In this document: piece by piece, positions 45,057 through 56,985 of the stretch
How the letters are laid out: every line of letters begins with the position of its first letter
Position numbering within the stretch: the first letter of the stretch is position 1
Source of the DNA: Thamnaconus septentrionalis
Lineage: Eukaryota > Chordata > Actinopteri > Tetraodontiformes > Monacanthidae
NCBI GenBank assembly: GCA_009823395.1
Contig: CM020509.1
Location: 22,398,199-22,462,198 of the forward strand
Length of the DNA: 64,000 nt
Direction of reading: 5' to 3'
Made by a program: the position numbers and the translations under genes
The notes under the pieces: model-generated
The model's input: only the letters and a program-made list of their open reading frames with translations
What the model was told of the DNA's origin: nothing
Databases searched by the model: none

Positions 45057-46968
45057 AGGCTGATGGTCTGCAGGAGCTTCTACAGCAGCAGAAGATCAGT
45101 CTGGAGAGGAGATGTGAACGTGTGACTGAAGGTGAAGAAACAGGAAGTCAAACCCTCCTCAACAGCATCTACACTGAGGGTCTACATTACGGAGGAACTG
45201 AGTGAGGAGGTCAACAGACAGCATGAGGTCAGGCAGCTGAAGACCAAGAAGGCCAAGAAGACCAAGAAGACCAAGAAGACAAAGGAGACCACGGAGACTA
45301 AGGAGACCAAGAAGACCAAGAAGATCCTCCACGACCGTCCAATCAGGTGCAGCCAGATCTTTGAAGCCTCACCTGAGCAGCAGGGACTCAGAGTCAGAGT
45401 GGTGCTGACCAACGGCGTCGCTGGGGTTGGAAAAACCTTCTCAGTGCAGAAGTTCACTCTGGACTGGGCCCAGGGCCTGGAGAACCAGGACCTTCATCTG
45501 GTGCTTCCTCTCTCATTCAGGGAGCTCAACTTGGTCAAAGAGCAGCACTACAGTCTTCTGGAGCTGCTCCATGTTTTCCATCCAACGTTAGAGAAGCTCA
45601 CAGCAGAGCAGCTGCATGTCTGCAAACTTCTCTTCATCTTGGACGGCCTGGATGAAAGCAGACCGGCTCTGGACTTTAAGGACAACCAGGTGGTGACTGA
45701 CGTCACTCAGAAGAAGTCAGTCAGCGTCCTGCTAACAAACCTGATCAGAGGAGATCTGCTTCCCTCGGCTCTGCTGTGGATAACTTCCAGACCTGCAGCA
45801 GCCAAGCACATCCCTCCGTCATGTGTGGACAGGCTGACAGAAGTACGAGGCTTCACCGATGACCAGAAGGAGGAGTATTTCAGGAGGAGGTTCAGAGATG
45901 GAGAACATGTGTCCAGCAGGATCATCTCCCACATCAAGGCCTCCAGGAGCCTCCACATTATGTGTCAGATCCCGGTCTTCTGCTGGATCACTGCCACAGT
46001 TCTGGAGAGCATGTTGAGCTCAGAGCAGAGAGGAGAGCTGCCCAAGACCCTGACTGACATGTACTCACACTTCCTGCTGGTCCAGACCAAGAGGAAGCAG
46101 CACAAGTATGGAGGAGGTCCACAGGACCTGACGGAGGCTGACAGGAGCTTCTTCTGAAGCTGGGCCAGCTGGCATTTGAACATCTGGAGAGTGGAAACAT
46201 CATGTTCTACAGTAAAGACCTGGAGAAGTGTGGTCTCAGTGTGACTGACGCCTCTGTGTACTCAGGAGTTTGTACAGAGATCTTCAGAAGAGAGAGTGTG
46301 ATCTTCCACAAAACCATCTACTGCTTTGTTCATCTGAGCGTCCAGGAGTTTCTGGCTGCAGTCTACAGCTTCCACTTTCACACCAAGACAAAGGTTCTGG
46401 ATGGTTTCTTGAAGCATTTTCATTCAGACCCTGTATTACCTCTGGTGTTTGATGTCAACCTCAAGATAAAACAAATTGATCTACCTCACCAATCCCTGGA
46501 TGAGTTCCTGAAGAGGATGATGGAGAAATCCCTGCAGAGTCCAAACGGTCACCTGGACTTGTTTGTTCGCTTTCTCCATGGACTCAGTCTGGAATCCAAC
46601 CAAAGACTCTTAGGAGGCCTGCTGGGTCTCTCTGACAACCATCCAGGAATCTTACAGAAGGTCATCAACAACCTGAAGGAGATGAACACTGGTGGGGTTT
46701 CTCCTGACAGAAGCATCAACATCTTCCACTGTCTGCTGGAGGTGAAGGATCAGTCAGTGCATCAGGAGGTCCAAGAGTTCCTGCAGTCAGAGAACAGATC
46801 AGAGAAGGAACTCTCAGTGCTCCAGTGTTCAGCTCTGGCCTACATGCTGCAGATGTCAGAGGAGGTTCTGGAGGAGTTGGACCTCAACAAATACAACACA
46901 ACCATGGAGGGAAGATTGAGACTGATTCCAGCTGTGCGGAACTGCAGGAAGGCTGTGATACGTTCAAG
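45057..46968 (+). pseudogene. Gene D FISNA-NACHT exon with +G and -G
   Basis: The length of 1,912 nt keeps overall phase because one base is gained and one lost. The correct NACHT register is open from 45132 to 46157 and again from 46202. Walker A, Walker B, WITSRP and [13 protein letters not shown] are all present. The Lys-Thr linker is long (about 27 residues of KTK-type units). Donor GTATGT at 46969, then a GT repeat. Confidence 0.8.
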
Positions 46969-46976
46969 GTATGTAA

Positions 46977-47039
<63 letters not shown>

Positions 47040-48003
47040 TGTGAAACTCTATGTGCTGTCATTCTTGGCCGGGTCTCTTGTAAAAGAGATCTTGGATCTC
47101 AAAGGCACAAACCTGGTTAAATAGTTATAATAATAGTTCAACTACAGAAAAGAGTTGTCAGAATAATAAATAAAGTTCCCTAAAGAACAAATAAATGATT
47201 GATAGAGTCAAAGATCTTCCAATTCATAGATATAGTGGACTTGAAAACATTAGAAATACTATTTCCAGGAAAGAATCAAAATCTTGCGCTCAGTATTCTA
47301 AGTCTTTTTTTAAAGTGAGAGAAAATCAATCCATGTTCAGAGGGTTGAGTGTCTTTGAATGATGGAAGGTGAGAACCATTGTTAAATATAGATGTCTTTC
47401 TTTTTTGGGAGTTCCATTTTGGAATGGGATCAGTGACCATTTGAAAATATGTGCTTGTTTGTTGAGTTGAAAAAATCTTGAAGGCAAAATACTTGATGAT
47501 GATGAGGATAAATGATTGAATTGTGAGTCAATGATGAAGAATAATGTCAAGCATATTTTGTTGAGTTGCGTTTTCTCTTTTTTCCTTTTCATTTTGTCTG
47601 ACTAATTATTCCAGCTAATCTTATGGACTGTATAGGAGAGGCAAGAATCAGCTTGGGCTTCAGCCTGCTGCTTTTTCCTTCACACAGTTGTTATGTTTTT
47701 GTTGTTGTGAGTCTTTATAATGTGCACATTTGTTTTGGAAGCTTCTTTTTCATTGTTGTCAGTCGATTGCACAAGATTGATTGAATTTACACTGTCAACC
47801 AAAATCAACTATTCAATCATTCATGATGATGATGATGGTGATGATGGTGGTGATGATGATGATGATGATGATGATCGTGATGGTGGTGATGATGAAGATG
47901 ATGGTGGTGATGATGATGATGACGGTGTTGGTGATGATGATCATGATGATCATGATGATGGTGATGGAAGCAGCAAGTTCTCACTCTGCTCTCCTTCATT
48001 CAG
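46969..48003 (+). repeat. Gene D intron with GT tract and GAT tract
   Basis: GT repeat at about 46979-47042 and GAT/GGT repeat at about 47823-47970 that runs to within about 30 bp of the LRR acceptor. The Asp-rich frame through it is in register with the LRR exon by chance. Confidence 0.7.
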
Positions 48004-48165
48004 TGAACTCTCAGAGCTTGAGTGTGCAGTGGTGTCTTCAGCTCTGCAGTCCAGCCCCTCCCACCTCACACTGCTGGACCTGAGCTGGACCATCCTGAAG
48101 GATCCAGGAGTGAAGTTGCTCTGTGCTGGACTGCAGAGTCCAAACTGCAGACTGGAAGTTCTCAG
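48004..48165 (+). CDS. Gene D LRR exon 1
   Basis: 162 nt, phase 2-2, first-repeat type starting [14 protein letters not shown], four codons shorter at the front than gene B's. Acceptor TTCATTCAG. Confidence 0.75.
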
Positions 48166-48768
48166 GTCAGTTCCTGCTTTCTACTGGTGGACAGTGTGTG
48201 TCAGCAGATGACAACTGGTGTGTAACGCTGCTCAGTGTGAAGACTTTGAAGCAGATATTAAAGACTCATCTAGACAAAGTGGATGTTGTTGATATTTTCA
48301 TGTCAACAATCTGCAGCCAGAAAAGACTTTGGATGGTGGAAGAAAGTGTGGAAAATGTCTCCAGTCACTTTGGAGCTCAATGGAAGTTGTTGATTGGTGA
48401 TGAAGGTCACATGACTGAGCAGAAGATCCTGTGTAGAAATATTAGAGGCAGATTAGTAATTGCAGCAGTATTTCTTCATCTTGTCCTTTGAATGTGTTTG
48501 ACTTGTAACGAGACTCTGATGACTGAAAACAGCCACAAGCACACAAAGGACTGAATGATTATTTTCCATCTTCACTGCTGATTGTCTGCACACTGACTGA
48601 CACATTGCAACATGACAACATGATGATGATCCAAACTGGCACAATAACTTGTTCTAGGGAATGACTCAGTGATCCAAACAGCTGCACATCTGGATCATCC
48701 ACAGGAGAAATGACTCTTAATATGACATTTAAAGCATGGAAGAAATCAAATATTTATTCTTTATTCAG

Positions 48769-48942
48769 GTTGATGGGCTGCTTGTTGTCAGAGCTCAGCT
48801 GTGATTGGCTGCTCTCAACTCTGAAGTCCAACCCCTCCCACCTCAGACACCTGGACCTGAGTCAGAACCAGCTGCAGGATTCATCAGTGAAGGTGCTGAG
48901 TGGTTTTCTGCAGAGTCCAGACTCTAAACTGGAGACTCTGAG
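48769..48942 (+). CDS. Gene D LRR exon 2
   Basis: 174 nt, phase 2-2, [19 protein letters not shown]. It reads [10 protein letters not shown], with Ser replacing the usual Cys. Confidence 0.75.
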
Positions 48943-49314
48943 GTCAGTTCACCCTCTTCACTCTACAACTTCTATGACTCTTTTTATTGTTGTCATGATT
49001 TTCACTTCATTTCTGTTGGAAATTCAATTTGCAGTCACTGGTTTGTGTCTGAAATGAGTGAAACTGGGTTTAAAGGTACAGTGTGTAAAATCCTTCCATC
49101 TAGTGGTCAGATTTCAGATTGCAGTGCTTACTTGCTAGCCCTCCCTCTCCCTTCTTGCCAGTGAACTACGGTGGCCTTCCAGCATCATAAAAGATGTGGT
49201 TGACAGCAAAGGTGTCTAGTTCTCTGTATAATGATAAAGTTCTACCAATACAAACATTACAACCATCTATAAGCATCACAAGCAGTCATAGTCACAGCAG
49301 ACAGTCCAGTGTTA

Positions 49315-49331
49315 CGCCCGGTTCACAGTGG
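49315..49331. mobile_element. Terminal scrap of the inverted-repeat element at the duplication junction
   Basis: CGCCCGGTTCACAGTGG preceded by TTA, identical to the left terminus of the element at 59273, and then immediately gene C intron sequence (CTGATTCATATC). It marks the tandem-duplication breakpoint. Confidence 0.9.
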
Positions 49332-49580
49332 GCTGATTCATATCAAAATGACATCCAGAAATATGAAAACTTCATGTTTGAAGCTAAAACAGGTCATCAG
49401 TGGTCATGTGACCAAGGATCATTTAAACACATTAGTTTTGGACTGAGGATTTAATTTCAAGGTGACATTTTAAGTAGTGTCAGATTCTGAAGTTGACATT
49501 TCACTTTGATTTTCAGAGTGATGACACCCTGGAAAAACTCTCCATCATTATAAACTCTCCATCATTTATCCTCTATTCAG

Positions 49581-49754
49581 GTTGAGTGGTTGCAGTTTGT
49601 CAGAGTTCAGCTGTGATTGGCTGCTCTCAGCTCTGAAGTCCAACCCCTCCCACCTCAGACACCTGGACCTGAGTGACAACCAACTGCCGCAATCATCAGT
49701 GAAGCCACTGATGGATCTTATCCACAGCAGAGACTATCAACTGGAGAGTGTGAG
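49581..49754 (+). CDS. Gene D LRR exon 3, acquired from gene C
   Basis: Duplicate of 39619-39792 with intact acceptor and donor, phase 2-2, so it can splice in frame to gene D LRR exon 2. Confidence 0.75.
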
Positions 49755-50137
49755 GTCAGTACTGGTTTGGAACCAGTGGATGATGGTTCCAGCACCAAAG
49801 CCAGTTGATCCCACAGCAGAGATCCAGTGTTCCCAGTCACAGTGTGAGAGGAGGATGGTGACGTCCAGCTGCTCCTCATTCATCCAACATCTGCTGCCAA
49901 ACTGCTTCTTCTCTCAGTTCACCACTCAATTATTGATCATTTCATCTTCATCAGGCCTCAGTATCAGTCCAACACTCCATGGTCACATGACCTTCATATG
50001 TTCCACACTTGACATGTGACTGAGAGTCTGCTTCTTCTCACCAGTCACTCCATCATCTCCATCAACAGTCAACGCCTCTGTGATGATGCGCTCAAGGACC
50101 GTGGAGTCCTGAATCCTGCTGTCTCTTCTGTGTACAG

Positions 50138-50851
50138 GTGGAGCTGAGGGAGAATGAGGAGGAGAGTGAAGAGAAGATCTCCATCTGGCGGTGGCTGACA
50201 GAACTACAACCAGTGGAGCTAAACGCAAGCTGCACACGGACACACTGTGTGACGCAACCAGGAAATACGTCGAAGGCTGGATCGTCGTGTGTGGTTACCG
50301 GGAGGCGGGTTTGGGCCCGTCCTTCTCGGCCGGGTCCTTGGAGAACGCCTTCAGACGGAGGACGCCTGGTTCAAGGGTGCAGACCCTGAATTGAGACACA
50401 GCCACAGACTGGGTGTGGGCGCAGTGGCACAACCCTTGACCCCAGTGGAGCCTGGTGGCTGGCAGGCTGGTTCTCCCTACAAGCTGCTGTGGTTACTGGA
50501 GAGACGTCCCAGAAGCCACTGGTGGAGCTGAATCCTCAGTGGAAGAAGCAGGACTTGGAGCAGCTGCTCAGTGAAGGCAGCAGCAACACAACCACTGGTT
50601 CTGCTCTCATCATCCACGGCTGGAACATCTCAGCATGAAGGTTTCACACATCAACAACACACTGATCTGCTCTCACTTCAGAGTTCTCCATCCAACTCAA
50701 CCTGGTTTCTCATGTGAAGCACAAAGATGAATTTGTCAAAGTCTGAAAGCGTTGTGAAGGTTGTGTTGTTGATATCACACCTATATTTTTGGGGTGAAAC
50801 TATTGTTTTAATGAGATTTTATTTCTGGTTTACAGTATGATCATAAATAAA
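50138..50851 (+). CDS. Gene D terminal exon, stop and 3' UTR, acquired from gene C
   Basis: Duplicate of 40175: G TGG AGC TGA with stop at 50145-50147, ending RWS. AATAAA at 50846. Confidence 0.7.
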
Positions 50852-53178
50852 TGAATCAGATAAAACATGTTTCATCTGGAACAGATAAAGTGACTCACAA
50901 TACAAACTGCTGCTTCCTGATGAATTGTTTTTCATTCATAAAATTAATATTTATCCTTTATCGCTACATGCAATTTATTGGGTTATGTGAAAATGTCGTC
51001 GGTCTGGACTCTGGCTGTTTGACGGACAGAAGTCAATGGTGTATCATGGACAAAAGGCCAATAGAACCACCGGGTGTCCCGTTCAGAAAGAGAAGAAGAA
51101 GAAGAAGAAGACTCCAAAGATAAAGGTTTGCAAGTCTCCGTGCGTGAGGTTAATTGTGCATGTAATGCAACAGAAGCCTAGATGCTATGAGACCCAGAGT
51201 GAACAACCTGCTGCAGTCTGAGCACTAAATTCAGATGATGTTCATTCTCATGAGTATTTTTATTCATTGACTTTATTTCATTCATTTGTATTTGTGTGAT
51301 GAAGGATGTGTGACATTTACACTTATTGTCATTTATTGATCTCATTGTTTCTCTGCTCTTGTTAACTTTTAACTATTTCAATAAAATAACATCAGTAATG
51401 TGATATTGTGGTTGCAGTTGGGTGGAGGGGGGTATGTGGATGGTTCACTCAGGGTCCAATAGGACTTCATGCATAACTCAGATCATGTATCCCACATGTA
51501 GATATATATAGACTAGATCAGGGCTTCAGCTGCCATTTACAAACTCATCCAGACAAACTGAATCTCATGCAATCAATGGCTCGCATTTGAGCTCACGGCT
51601 TTCATGTCAAACGCTTCATATTATGAATAAGAATGTGAAGAATTATGAACAACAGAATGTGATGTCACGTCATTAAGTGAGATGTTAGCATGGTTCTACC
51701 TCCTATTAACAGGAGTTAGAGGTTTGCTCATCCTACTGTAGGTGGCGCATTATGACAGGAAAGGCATGAAGGAAATGAGTGGCAGATGAGTGACAGGGGA
51801 AGCAAACTGTGTCAGAGTGGCAGCATTGCAGGCAGCATCTGCACAAGAAGAAACTATCAAAAGAAGAAGTGAGCCATGAAGGTCTCTGGACTGGGCTGTA
51901 TTCAGGTCAGCATCAATACACAATGGAAAGAAATGGCTCATGGCACTCAAACAAGGTCGTGGGCATGACTTTGATTGTTCACTCACAACACATCTTCTCC
52001 CCATCTGTTCTAAAGTGCAGATTCTGCTGAGTGAGGAGGGGCCACTTCACATTGGAGTGCTTTTCCAAAAAATGCACTAAATTCATCAACATTTCAGCCC
52101 AGTGACAAACACAATGAAATGATGGAAACTAAACCACACACATTGCATCGATCTGCCATCAGTCTATGCAATGTATACTAGAAATCAAAGCCATTCAAAA
52201 GGCCATTCAAACATAGCACAGATATAGATTAGACCGACAGCTACACACACAACACATAGTCAGTGTTCAGCATTCAGAGGAGAATAAACACTGTCACCAG
52301 ATGTCAACAGCTGATATATATTGAACATTTCAGAGCTGCCCATGGTGTTCAAATGACTGTGATAGCATCGACTGTATGAAGTGGTCATGACTAGAACAGC
52401 TGAATACGGCCGCTTTCCATGTTGCTCAGCAAAACGCTTTCCAAATGTATCTCCATCTGATGCTTTAGTGCCTTTTGATGGACTGCTGAGTGCAGCCAAA
52501 CTCCATGCCACAATATCTGATGAGCTTCCCCCACCACTTTCAATAAGACCCGCTAGCCTACCACAAGGAAAATAATGCACAACGCTAAGACGTGCAAATG
52601 GAAAGAAGTTCTACTGGTACGTTGCGACCCAGTTCAAGCACTGCTAGTATAACTGCTATATATACAAGTCACTTTGTACACTGTCTTACAAAGTCCTGGA
52701 TTGGTGTGGTTCCGTGTTTACCTGGCGACGTGAGGAAGCCGTACCGAGGCTGCAGAGCCGGGGAGTCCATCATAGACAATCCACATCATCCACTGCACAG
52801 CGCCATCTCCAGGCAGAGGAGCAGCGTCAGTGACAGACTGCTGTCAATGTCCTGACACACTGACACACTGAGGAAATCATCCAGTGTAGATGATATATTT
52901 CTATATAGAGTTACTCACTGTCATTCACTCACCATCACATCTGGAGCCAACTGTTGACTCTCTCATTCCAGCAGGAAATGATTGATCAGTTCATCTTCAT
53001 CACGTCTCAGTATCAGTCCAACACACTCTGTGTTGACATTGAGACCATATGTGACGGAGAGTCTGCTTCTCATCACCAGTGAATCCATCATCTCCACTCA
53101 ACAACAGTGAATGTCTCTGATGATGCGTTCAAGGACTGAAGTGTGAGTGCTGACTTCTGCCGTCTCTTCTCTCCTCAG

Positions 53179-53260
53179 ATGGAAGTGATGTGTTCATGTT
53201 GAGGGTGGATCACTTTGTCCTGAGGATGCTAAAAAAAATCATATTTAATGAAAATAAAGA
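53179..53260 (+). pseudogene. Orphan NLR terminal exon, second copy
   Basis: Duplicate of 43240 with the same acceptor and A TGG AAG TGA. Confidence 0.6.
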
Positions 53261-53629
53261 CTGAGACAACAGTGGGGATCAGACTCTCCAGACAGGAGTC
53301 CAGCATGTGGATGGGAAGTGTGAACAGTGTGGAGCAGTTGAATGTGTGGAAGATGTGGGCAGGAGAGGAGAAGAGGCTCCACGTCACCTTTGATTGAGAA
53401 AATCTACTGAAGAGTGGAGCTGAAGGAAGTCTCCAAGCATTGCTTTGACTTTCTACACAACACAGAATTGATAGGAGCACATTTTGATTTTCTTCAAGGT
53501 TACAGACTGTAGGTGGCGCTAATTCTCCTATAATGGGGAGCAAACTGCCAGATAATACTTCACAAGAAAAACACATACCCCCGCCTTTCTCTCTCTCTCT
53601 CACACACACACACAGCATCATGTGACTTC

Positions 53630-53749
53630 CTGGAAGTGTGGGAGCAGTTGAGGTGGCTGGGTGGGAGGATCCACAGTGAGCACAAGAAACAGGAAAAGAA
53701 GCCTAAAGTGAAAGTTGTTCTGTGTCAGGCTCCATTTTGAAGCGTAGCA

Positions 53750-53786
<37 letters not shown>
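53630..53786 (+). other. Gene E exon 1, non-coding, CAG repeat at donor
   Basis: As in gene D, eleven CAG triplets end at the donor GTGAGT. Confidence 0.5.
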
Positions 53787-53787
<1 letters not shown>

Positions 53788-53918
53788 TGAGTCCTGGCTT
53801 CAGTGTGTCAGTAGTCAACAATGTGACTTCAGTCTGGTTGATTTCTTCCTTTCTCTCGCTCCCAAGTGGAAGTCAGAGTGTTCTGAGCTCACTGCCTCAC
53901 TTCCTGTTTGACCTCCAG

Positions 53919-54058
53919 CTCAAGATGAGTGTTCGAGTGGAGGAAGAGGAGGAAGGAGCAGCAGCGTCTCCAGGGTTCAGCGGTGTGTCTCTGAAGAGTC
54001 ACCGCTCCAAATATGAACCTCCATACTTCAGAAATGAACCTGGACCTCCTGAGACACG
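53919..54058 (+). CDS. Gene E exon 2, start codon and N-terminal repeat 1
   Basis: Same peptide as gene D exon 2. ATG at 53925, phase 2 end, donor GTAAGA. Confidence 0.75.
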
Positions 54059-54238
54059 GTAAGAACACTTAGAGTGACTCAGTAAGCTGATCAGCTCATC
54101 AAGCTGATGTGAGAGGAACAACCCTCTTTCTTCATCCTGACTGGAAACAGCAGTGTGTGGAGATTTATTAATAACTCTCAGCAGATCATTGATGAAAGGA
54201 TTATGTTTTAAACACAGACATCAATGTTTTTGTTGCAG

Positions 54239-54358
54239 AGTTCAATACAAGAGAAAGAGAGCAGCGTCTCAAGGGTCCAGCTGTGAGCCTCTGAAGAGTC
54301 ACAGCTCCCAAGATAAACCTCCCTTCTTCAGTAATGAACCTGGACCTCCTGAGACACG
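54239..54358 (+). CDS. Gene E exon 3, N-terminal repeat 2
   Basis: 120 nt, phase 2-2. It differs from gene D by SHSS for SHRS. The following GT tract (about 54369-54407) is shorter than in gene D. Confidence 0.75.
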
Positions 54359-54366
54359 GTAAGAAC

Positions 54367-54410
<44 letters not shown>

Positions 54411-54712
54411 GTGACGTCCAGTGACGTCAGTGTTGACACTGCAGCTCCTTCACATTTCAAAGTGTTGAAATCCAGTTCAGTCCAAAGCCAAACAAGCATC
54501 ACTGGAGAGAAACACAACCCAGTGTTGACTTCAAAACTGACCAGAGCTGATGAAATCATTTCTACTGGGCAGACTGGGAGCAGAGCATCATGGGAATTAG
54601 AGCTGATTTAGAGCCAAAGATTAAAATAAAGTTCATGTCAAAGACAAAATGAAGAATTTCAATAAACAAAGATTAAAAAGTGACTAGTTGATCAAAGTGT
54701 CTCCATCCACAG

Positions 54713-54780
54713 GAGGAGGAAGAAGAATGGTGGGTGTGGAGCAGCACTGAAACCTGCCAGTCACACCCAGACTGATCACA
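54713..54780 (+). CDS. Gene E linker exon
   Basis: 68 nt, phase 2 to 1, RRRKKNGGCGAALKP (Asn where gene D has Ser). Confidence 0.7.
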
Positions 54781-54979
54781 GTAAGACTGTCCACCTGCAC
54801 CTCCTTCACTTCTCCCTCTGAGATCATGTCAGAACCTCCAGTGAGAAGATTCACTGAGGGACGTTGAGAGCAAACAGTCACACAGCAGCTTCACCACAGC
54901 AGCTGAAAAGTTGTGGAGAGAAAATGATGTTAACACTTTCACACTGATGTTTTCTTCTCCAACCTTTTCTCTGCTCCAG

Positions 54980-56892
54980 AGGCTGATGGTCTGCAGGAGC
55001 TTCTACAGCAGCAGAAGATCAGTCTGGAGAGGAGATGTGAACGTGTGACTGAAGGTGAAGAAACAGGAAGTCAAACCCTCCTCAACAGCATCTACACTGA
55101 GGTCTACATTACGGAGGAACTGAGTGAGGAGGTCAACAGACAGCATGAGGTCAGGCAGCTGAAGACCAAGAAGGCCAAGAAGACCAAGAAGACCAAGAAG
55201 ACAAAGGAGACCACAGAGACTAAGGAGACCAAGAAGACCAAGAAGATCCTCCACGACCGTCCAATCAGGTGCAGCCAGATCTTTGAAGCCTCACCTGAGC
55301 AGCAGGGACTCAGAGTCAGAGTGGTGCTGACCAACGGCGTCGCTGGGGTTGGAAAAACCTTCTCAGTGCAGAAGTTCACTCTGGACTGGGCCCAGGGCCT
55401 GGAGAACCAGGACCTTCATCTGGTGCTTCCTCTCTCATTCAGGGGAGCTCAACTTGGTCAAAGAGCAGCACTACAGTCTTCTGGAGCTGCTCCATGTTTT
55501 CCATCCAACGTTAGAGAAGCTCACAGCAGAGCAGCTGCATGTCTGCAAACTTCTCTTCATCTTGGACGGCCTGGATGAAAGCAGACCGGCTCTGGACTTT
55601 AAGGACAACCAGGTGGTGACTGACGTCACTCAGAAGAAGTCAGTCAGCGTCCTGCTAACAAACCTGATCAGAGGAGATCTGCTTCCCTCGGCTCTGCTGT
55701 GGATAACTTCCAGACCTGCAGCAGCCAAGCACATCCCTCCGTCATGTGTGGACAGGCTGACAGAAGTACGAGGCTTCACCGATGACCAGAAGGAGGAGTA
55801 TTTCAGGAGGAGGTTCAGAGATGGAGAACATGTGTCCAGCAGGATCATCTCCCACATCAAGGCCTCCAGGAGCCTCCACATTATGTGTCAGATCCCGGTC
55901 TTCTGCTGGATCACTGCCACAGTTCTGGAGAGCATGTTGAGCTCAGAGCAGAGAGGAGAGCTGCCCAAGACCCTGACTGACATGTACTCACACTTCCTGC
56001 TGGTCCAGACCAAGAGGAAGCAGCACAAGTATGGAGGAGGTCCACAGGACCTGACGGAGGCTGACAGGGAGCTTCTTCTGAAGCTGGGCCAGCTGGCATT
56101 TGAACATCTGGAGAGTGGAAACATCATGTTCTACAGTAAAGACCTGGAGAAGTGTGGTCTCAGTGTGACTGACGCCTCTGTGTACTCAGGAGTTTGTACA
56201 GAGATCTTCAGAAGAGAGAGTGTGATCTTCCACAAAACCATCTACTGCTTTGTTCATCTGAGCGTCCAGGAGTTTCTGGCTGCAGTCTACAGCTTCCACT
56301 TTCACACCAAGACAAAGGTTCTGGATGGTTTCTTGAAGCATTTTCATTCAGACCCTGTATTACCTCTGGTGTTTGATGTCAACCCTAAGATAAAACAAAT
56401 TGATCTACCTCACCAATCCCTGGATGAGTTCCTGAAGAGGATGATGGAGAAATCCCTGCAGAGTCCAAACGGTCACCTGGACTTGTTTGTTCGCTTTCTC
56501 CATGGACTCAGTCTGGAATCCAACCAAAGACTCTTAGGAGGCCTGCTGGGTCTCTCTGACAACCATCCAGGAATCTTACAGAAGGTCATCAACAACCTGA
56601 AGGAGATGAACACTGGTGGGGTTTCTCCTGACAGAAGCATCAACATCTTCCACTGTCTGCTGGAGGTGAAGGATCAGTCAGTGCATCAGGAGGTCCAAGA
56701 GTTCCTGCAGTCAGAGAACAGATCAGAGAAGGAACTCTCAGTGCTCCAGTGTTCAGCTCTGGCCTACATGCTGCAGATGTCAGAGGAGGTTCTGGAGGAG
56801 TTGGACCTCAACAAATACAACACAACCATGGAGGGAAGATTGAGACTGATTCCAGCTGTGCGGAACTGCAGGAAGGCTGTGATACGTTCAAG
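54980..56892 (+). pseudogene. Gene E FISNA-NACHT exon with +G
   Basis: 1,913 nt, one more than the in-phase length. FISNA and Walker A lie before the extra G. Walker B, sensor-1 and winged-helix motifs lie in the second open part (to 56892). Here the FISNA site and the ADRELLL site that are broken in gene D are normal. Confidence 0.8.
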
Positions 56893-56898
56893 GTATGT

Positions 56899-56985
<87 letters not shown>

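Larger units (their letters stand above)
39370..49331 (+). repeat. Tandem duplication unit 1 (about 9.96 kb)
   Basis: Collinear and nearly identical with 49332-59289. It contains the last LRR and terminal exons of gene C, intergenic sequence, an orphan terminal exon and gene D up to its second LRR exon. Differences seen by eye are mainly microsatellite length and small indels. Confidence 0.9.
43990..50147 (+). pseudogene. Gene D: NLRC3-like, two single-G indels, borrowed 3' end
   Basis: Exons: 43984-44123 (ATG 43990), 44304-44423, 44790-44857, FISNA-NACHT 45057-46968, LRR 48004-48165, 48769-48942 and 49581-49754, terminal 50138 (stop 50145-50147), AATAAA 50846. An extra G at 45178-45180 shifts the frame to a stop at 45203-45205, and a missing G at 46144 shifts it again. 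Both are one-base changes in G runs, and gene E has the other form at each site. If neither indel is real the exons total 918 codons including stop. The last LRR and terminal exon are duplicated gene C sequence, joined to this gene by the tandem duplication. Confidence 0.8.

Noticed and set aside
47720..48211. Asp-rich frame continuous with LRR exon 1 of gene D (also 57658-58167)
   Set aside because: The Asp run is the GAT microsatellite in the intron; a good TTCATTCAG acceptor and homologous exons place the exon start at 48004.
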